A DNA stretch of 64,000 bases from Geotalea sp. SG265 (GTDB taxonomy: Bacteria; Desulfobacterota; Desulfuromonadia; Geobacterales; Geobacteraceae). The notes under the pieces are model-generated. The model saw nothing but the letters and a program-made list of their open reading frames with translations. It did no database searches and was not told the DNA's origin. The translations under genes were made by a program, and so were the position numbers. The first letter of the stretch is position 1; every line of letters starts with the position of its first letter. This document shows, one piece after another, positions 61,205 through 64,000 of this stretch. Location: NCBI RefSeq assembly GCF_022808985.1, contig NZ_JAKZFT010000003.1, positions 124,001-188,000 of the forward strand, written 5' to 3'.

Positions 61205-61256
61205 CTGTAAAGACGCTGCTCTTCTGAGCGGCGGTGCCTGAAATGAACAAAACAGA

Positions 61257-61289
61257 AACGCCCCGCCAGAAAAAGCATGGCGAGGCGTT
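61257..61289 (-). terminator. terminator after nifS
   Basis: AACGCC-x-CGCCA pairs with TGGCG-x-GGCGTT across a loop of about 9 bases. On the minus strand a T-rich tract (TTTCTGTTTTG) follows. It lies about 48 bp after the nifS stop. Confidence 0.65.
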
Positions 61290-61336
61290 GATATTGCCGG
61301 TTTTGGCTGGTAACTCTATTTTCCCCATGGCAGTAA

Positions 61337-62491
61337 TTATCTGCCGAACGGTGACATATCCCGCAAACGCTTGACGATGGGAGGTAGCTCGCGGATAACG
61401 GCATCGATGTCGTCATCAGTGGTAAAACGGGACAGGGAAAACCTGATGGAACCGTGGGCACAGGTAAACGGCACCCCCATGGCACGAAGCACATGGGAAG
61501 GTTCCAGGGAACCGGAAGTACAGGCGCTGCCCGATGAGGCGCAGATTCCCTTTTCACTAAGAAGCAGCAGGATTGCCTCACCCTCGACGAATTCAAAAGC
61601 AACGGAAGCGGTGTTGGGAAGACGATCCGCGCCTCCGCCGTTGATGCGGGCATCGGGAATGATAGCCAGCAGTTCCTTTTCAAGTCGGTCGCGCATGGCC
61701 TTAACCCGCGTGTTCTCGTCATCCATGGATGTGGCTGCCAGCTCGCAGGCCTTTCCGAGGGCAATGATGGAAGAGGTGCTCTCCGTCCCTGCCCTTCGAT
61801 TTCTCTCCTGGTGGCCTCCAACCATGAAAGGTCTGAAAGGAACCCCTTTCCTTAAATAAAGGACGCCGATTCCTTTGGGTGCATGGAGCTTGTGCCCCGA
61901 CAGTGAAAGCATGTCGATGGAGGAAGAGGCCATGTTGAGAGGGATTTTTCCCACCGCCTGGACCGCGTCGGTGTGGAAGAGTGCACCCTTTTCCTTGGCA
62001 ATGGCCGCAACTTCTTCCACGGGAAAGATAACTCCCGTCTCGTTGTTTGCATACATCACCGAAACAATGGCTGTATTGTCGTCTATGGCAGATTTAAGTT
62101 CGTCGAGATCAAGCCTGCCGGCGTTATCCACATTCAGCTCGGTGACCCGGTACCCTTTCTTGGTCAGGTTACGACAGAGGGTCAGGACAGCCGGATGCTC
62201 GACACGGGTGGTGATGATATGCCGCTTCTCGGGAAAGACTTCCAGGGCTGAGCGAATGGCAGCATTGTCGCTCTCCGTGCCACAGGCGGTAAAGATGATT
62301 TCCTCGGGAAGTGCTCCCAACAGAGCAGCAACGCGGCTCCTGGCCTCGTCCACCTTCTTCTGGACCTGTCCGCCGAAGAAATGCATGGAACTTGGGTTGC
62401 CGTAGAGTTCGCAGAAATAGGGGCGCATCTCTTCGAAAACCGCCTCGTCAACCCTTGTCGTGGCATTATTGTCGAGATAAATCTCCTTCAT
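61337..62491 (-). CDS. nifS: cysteine desulfurase
   Basis: PLP enzyme that takes sulfur from cysteine for Fe-S cluster assembly; 384 residues. The start MKEIYLDNNATTRVDEAV is typical. The PLP lysine is Lys201 (SLSGHKLHAPKG) and the catalytic cysteine is Cys324 (ASSGSACTSGSLEPSHV). The short loop before the cysteine places it in the NifS/IscS class I group. It overlaps nifU by 4 bases (ATGA) and so feeds sulfur to NifU. Confidence 0.95.
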   Translation of the reverse strand: MKEIYLDNNATTRVDEAVFEEMRPYFCELYGNPSSMHFFGGQVQKKVDEARSRVAALLGALPEEIIFTACGTESDNAAIRSALEVFPEKRHIITTRVEHPAVLTLCRNLTKKGYRVTELNVDNAGRLDLDELKSAIDDNTAIVSVMYANNETGVIFPVEEVAAIAKEKGALFHTDAVQAVGKIPLNMASSSIDMLSLSGHKLHAPKGIGVLYLRKGVPFRPFMVGGHQERNRRAGTESTSSIIALGKACELAATSMDDENTRVKAMRDRLEKELLAIIPDARINGGGADRLPNTASVAFEFVEGEAILLLLSEKGICASSGSACTSGSLEPSHVLRAMGVPFTCAHGSIRFSLSRFTTDDDIDAVIRELPPIVKRLRDMSPFGR

Positions 62492-63348
62492 CCCTGGACC
62501 TCCTCCACCGTGATATCATCGGCTACAAGTTCGCGGAGCTTCTGTTCGACGAACTTGGCCGTGAATCCGGATGAAGCACATCCGGCGCAGGCTTTACGGA
62601 AGGCGATCTGCACCTTGCCTCCGTCGATGTCAATCAGCTCAAGGTCGCCACCGTCAGCCCAAAGTTGGGGGCGCACCTCGTTTTCCAGGGTCTCCTGGAT
62701 AAGTTGCATCTTGCGCATGTTGGTCAGCTTGCCCGGTTTCTTCTCTTCGGCTTTCTTTTCTTCACCCATGACCTCAGCAATCAGTGCCTTGATCTTGGGA
62801 ATACAACCGCCGCAAGCACCGCCCGCCTTGGTAAAATGGGTGACCTGCTCCGCCGTATGCAGCTTGTTGGATGCGATGACCTTCTTCAGGAAGACGTCGG
62901 TGAGACCGAAACACTTGCAGACGATTTCGCCTTCCATACCTGCTTCGTCATGTTCATGGTCATGCTTGGGGACTGCAACGCCACGATATTTGGCGATAGC
63001 GACTTCCAGCGCCTCCTGTCCCATCACCGAGCAGTGCATCTTCTCTTCGGGCAGGCCGCCAAGGAAATCGGCTATTTCCTGATTGGTGATCTGCAGAGCT
63101 TCATCCAGAGTCTTCCCTTTCACCATTTCCGTCAGGGCAGACGAAGAGGCTATGGCGCTGCCGCAGCCGAAAGTCTGGAATCGTGCATCGACAATACGCT
63201 CCTTTTTATCATCCAGCTTGATGAAAAGCTTCAGAGCATCCCCGCAGGCAAGGCTTCCCACTTCGCCGACAGCATCTGCATTCTCTATGGAACCCACATT
63301 TCTCGGGTTCAGGAAATGATCTTTCACCTTATCCGTATAATCCCACAT
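62488..63348 (-). CDS. nifU: Fe-S cluster scaffold protein NifU
   Basis: Three-domain scaffold that builds Fe-S clusters on which apoproteins can draw; 286 residues. The N-terminal IscU-like domain (1-125) has Cys35, Cys62 and Cys106. The central [2Fe-2S] BFD-like domain has Cys144, Cys146, Cys179 and Cys182. The C-terminal NifU domain has CAGC (Cys254, Cys257). All cluster cysteines are present. The upstream leader has GGGAGGATG-type sequence before the ATG. It is the first gene of nifUS. In Geobacter this pair likely supplies general Fe-S cluster assembly as well as nitrogenase; no other nif gene is in the window. Confidence 0.96.
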   Translation of the reverse strand: MWDYTDKVKDHFLNPRNVGSIENADAVGEVGSLACGDALKLFIKLDDKKERIVDARFQTFGCGSAIASSSALTEMVKGKTLDEALQITNQEIADFLGGLPEEKMHCSVMGQEALEVAIAKYRGVAVPKHDHEHDEAGMEGEIVCKCFGLTDVFLKKVIASNKLHTAEQVTHFTKAGGACGGCIPKIKALIAEVMGEEKKAEEKKPGKLTNMRKMQLIQETLENEVRPQLWADGGDLELIDIDGGKVQIAFRKACAGCASSGFTAKFVEQKLRELVADDITVEEVQG

Positions 63349-63484
63349 GCGTCCTCATCCTCCCTTTTATCAACCATATATAAGGCAAAGGCACAAAGCG
63401 GTAAAAGAAGCAGCATGGGCAGCCTCTTTCAGCAACACTTTTGCGCCTTTAACACGTGCCTTATATGTACAATGTATTACCAAT

Positions 63485-64000
63485 TTACTCAAGTATTAAT
63501 TTTCTGCCGGCGGCCAATAGTTCCTGGAGCCGCGCGTCTGATGCCGCTTCGGCATAAAGCCGCACCACCGGCTCAGTTCCCGACTTGCGGAAGAGTAGCC
63601 AGCTGCCGTCTTCCAGCAGGAATTTTGTACCGTCGATGGTTACGGTATCTTTCAGCTTCACTCCAGCTATCACGGCAGGGGTAGCCTTCAGTTTATCGGC
63701 AAAGACCGCTTCGATTTCCGGTGCAAGAGTGATGTTCTCACGTTTGGTGACAAATCGTCCCACCTGCCCGTAGAGCCTTTCGAGCAACGCGCGCACCGGT
63801 TGTCCCTCGCGGGCAACCATTTCCGCCACCAGCAGGCAGGCCAGAATTCCGTCCTTTTCTGGGACATGCCCCTTGATGGTTAAACCGGCACTTTCTTCCC
63901 CGCCGATGATGATCTTGTCCTTGCTGATCAGCTCGCCGATATATTTGAAACCGACCGGCGTCTCGAAAACTTCGATGCCATGTTTGGCCGCCACTGCATC
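63485..64000 (-). CDS. phosphoglucomutase/phosphomannomutase, C-terminal part (cut by window edge)
   Basis: The C-terminal third of an alpha-D-phosphohexomutase. The frame is open through the window edge, so the gene begins outside. Visible family elements are the domain-3 substrate loop GGEESAGL (about 30-40 residues into the visible part), which binds the sugar, and the phosphate-binding loop RKSGTEPVVRLYAEA near the C-terminus. The active-site serine lies upstream, outside. It supplies glucose-1-phosphate or mannose-1-phosphate, depending on specificity, which cannot be told here. Confidence 0.9.
   Translation of the reverse strand, partial: DAVAAKHGIEVFETPVGFKYIGELISKDKIIIGGEESAGLTIKGHVPEKDGILACLLVAEMVAREGQPVRALLERLYGQVGRFVTKRENITLAPEIEAVFADKLKATPAVIAGVKLKDTVTIDGTKFLLEDGSWLLFRKSGTEPVVRLYAEAASDARLQELLAAGRKLILE

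Overview
The window reads as a stretch of chromosome from a Geobacter/Geotalea-type bacterium (Desulfuromonadales). The evidence is the gene content: a four-subunit 2-oxoacid:ferredoxin oxidoreductase, a NifU/NifS pair, a B12-dependent ribonucleotide reductase, rubrerythrin, a MucR-like regulator, c-di-GMP proteins, an sigma-54 promoter in front of glnBA, and a fused DHH-CBS-nucleotidyltransferase. This placement is inference from gene content, not a database match. Coding density is high. I see no insertion sequence, prophage, integrase or CRISPR array.

Layout. 1-2 kb: glnB-glnA (minus) behind a sigma-54 promoter, and a ketopantoate-reductase-like gene. 2-7 kb: a secreted M23 peptidase (plus), facing a minus-strand operon of PAP2 phosphatase, HAD phosphatase and helicase HrpB. 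7-11.2 kb: a polysaccharide export pair (large SLBB/Wza-type protein and Wzz-type protein). 11.2-11.5 kb: tRNA-Gln and tRNA-Glu with their own promoter and terminator. 11.5-14.3 kb: korDABC (minus), divergent from a MucR-family gene with a histone-H1-like tail. 15-17 kb: bioB-bioD behind a recognisable BirA operator. 17-24.3 kb: a long minus-strand run of M50 protease, trpS, scpA, scpB, Memo-like protein and DHH-CBS-tRNA nucleotidyltransferase. 24.5-27.3 kb: tex and a zinc-ribbon/Tudor-like protein. 27.4-27.75 kb: a four-tRNA operon (Pro, Arg, His, Leu). 27.8-31.4 kb: GAF-GGDEF cyclase, beta-helix protein, RNase PH and RdgB. 31.6-33.8 kb: nrdJ behind paired NrdR boxes.

33.9-40.1 kb holds mostly single genes: a CAP-domain protein, a small secreted protein, rubrerythrin, GIY-YIG, an MshEN protein, a metallophosphoesterase and an M3 oligopeptidase. 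40.1-47.5 kb is a tightly coupled minus-strand operon: TPR lipoprotein, peptide-type binding protein, two ABC permeases, a hypothetical, an M48 lipoprotein peptidase and a DUF815 ATPase. 47.7-53.7 kb carries a phosphotransferase-kinase fusion and then a signalling module. That module is a small membrane protein, an SSF-STAC-GAF-PP2C receptor phosphatase, a STAS antagonist and an RsbW-like kinase. 53.7-57.5 kb has lgt divergent from an Mg2+ M-box riboswitch, which controls a soluble PRC/MgtE-N/CBS protein and an NRAMP-family transporter. 57.5-64 kb holds a DUF4124 protein, a HIT protein, TlyA, a UbiD-family decarboxylase, nifS, nifU and the 3' part of a phosphohexomutase gene.

The most interesting items are three. 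First, the M-box unit: the riboswitch, a soluble MgtE-like sensor with no membrane domain, and an NRAMP protein with altered metal-site motifs together predict a magnesium uptake system. Second, the transporter-like receptor wired to a partner-switching module instead of a histidine kinase. Third, a C10 homopolymer tract inside the spacer of the pepF promoter, which could make that gene phase-variable. Regulatory sites read directly from the sequence include a sigma-54 promoter (glnBA), a BirA operator (bioB), twin NrdR boxes (nrdJ) and several intrinsic terminators.
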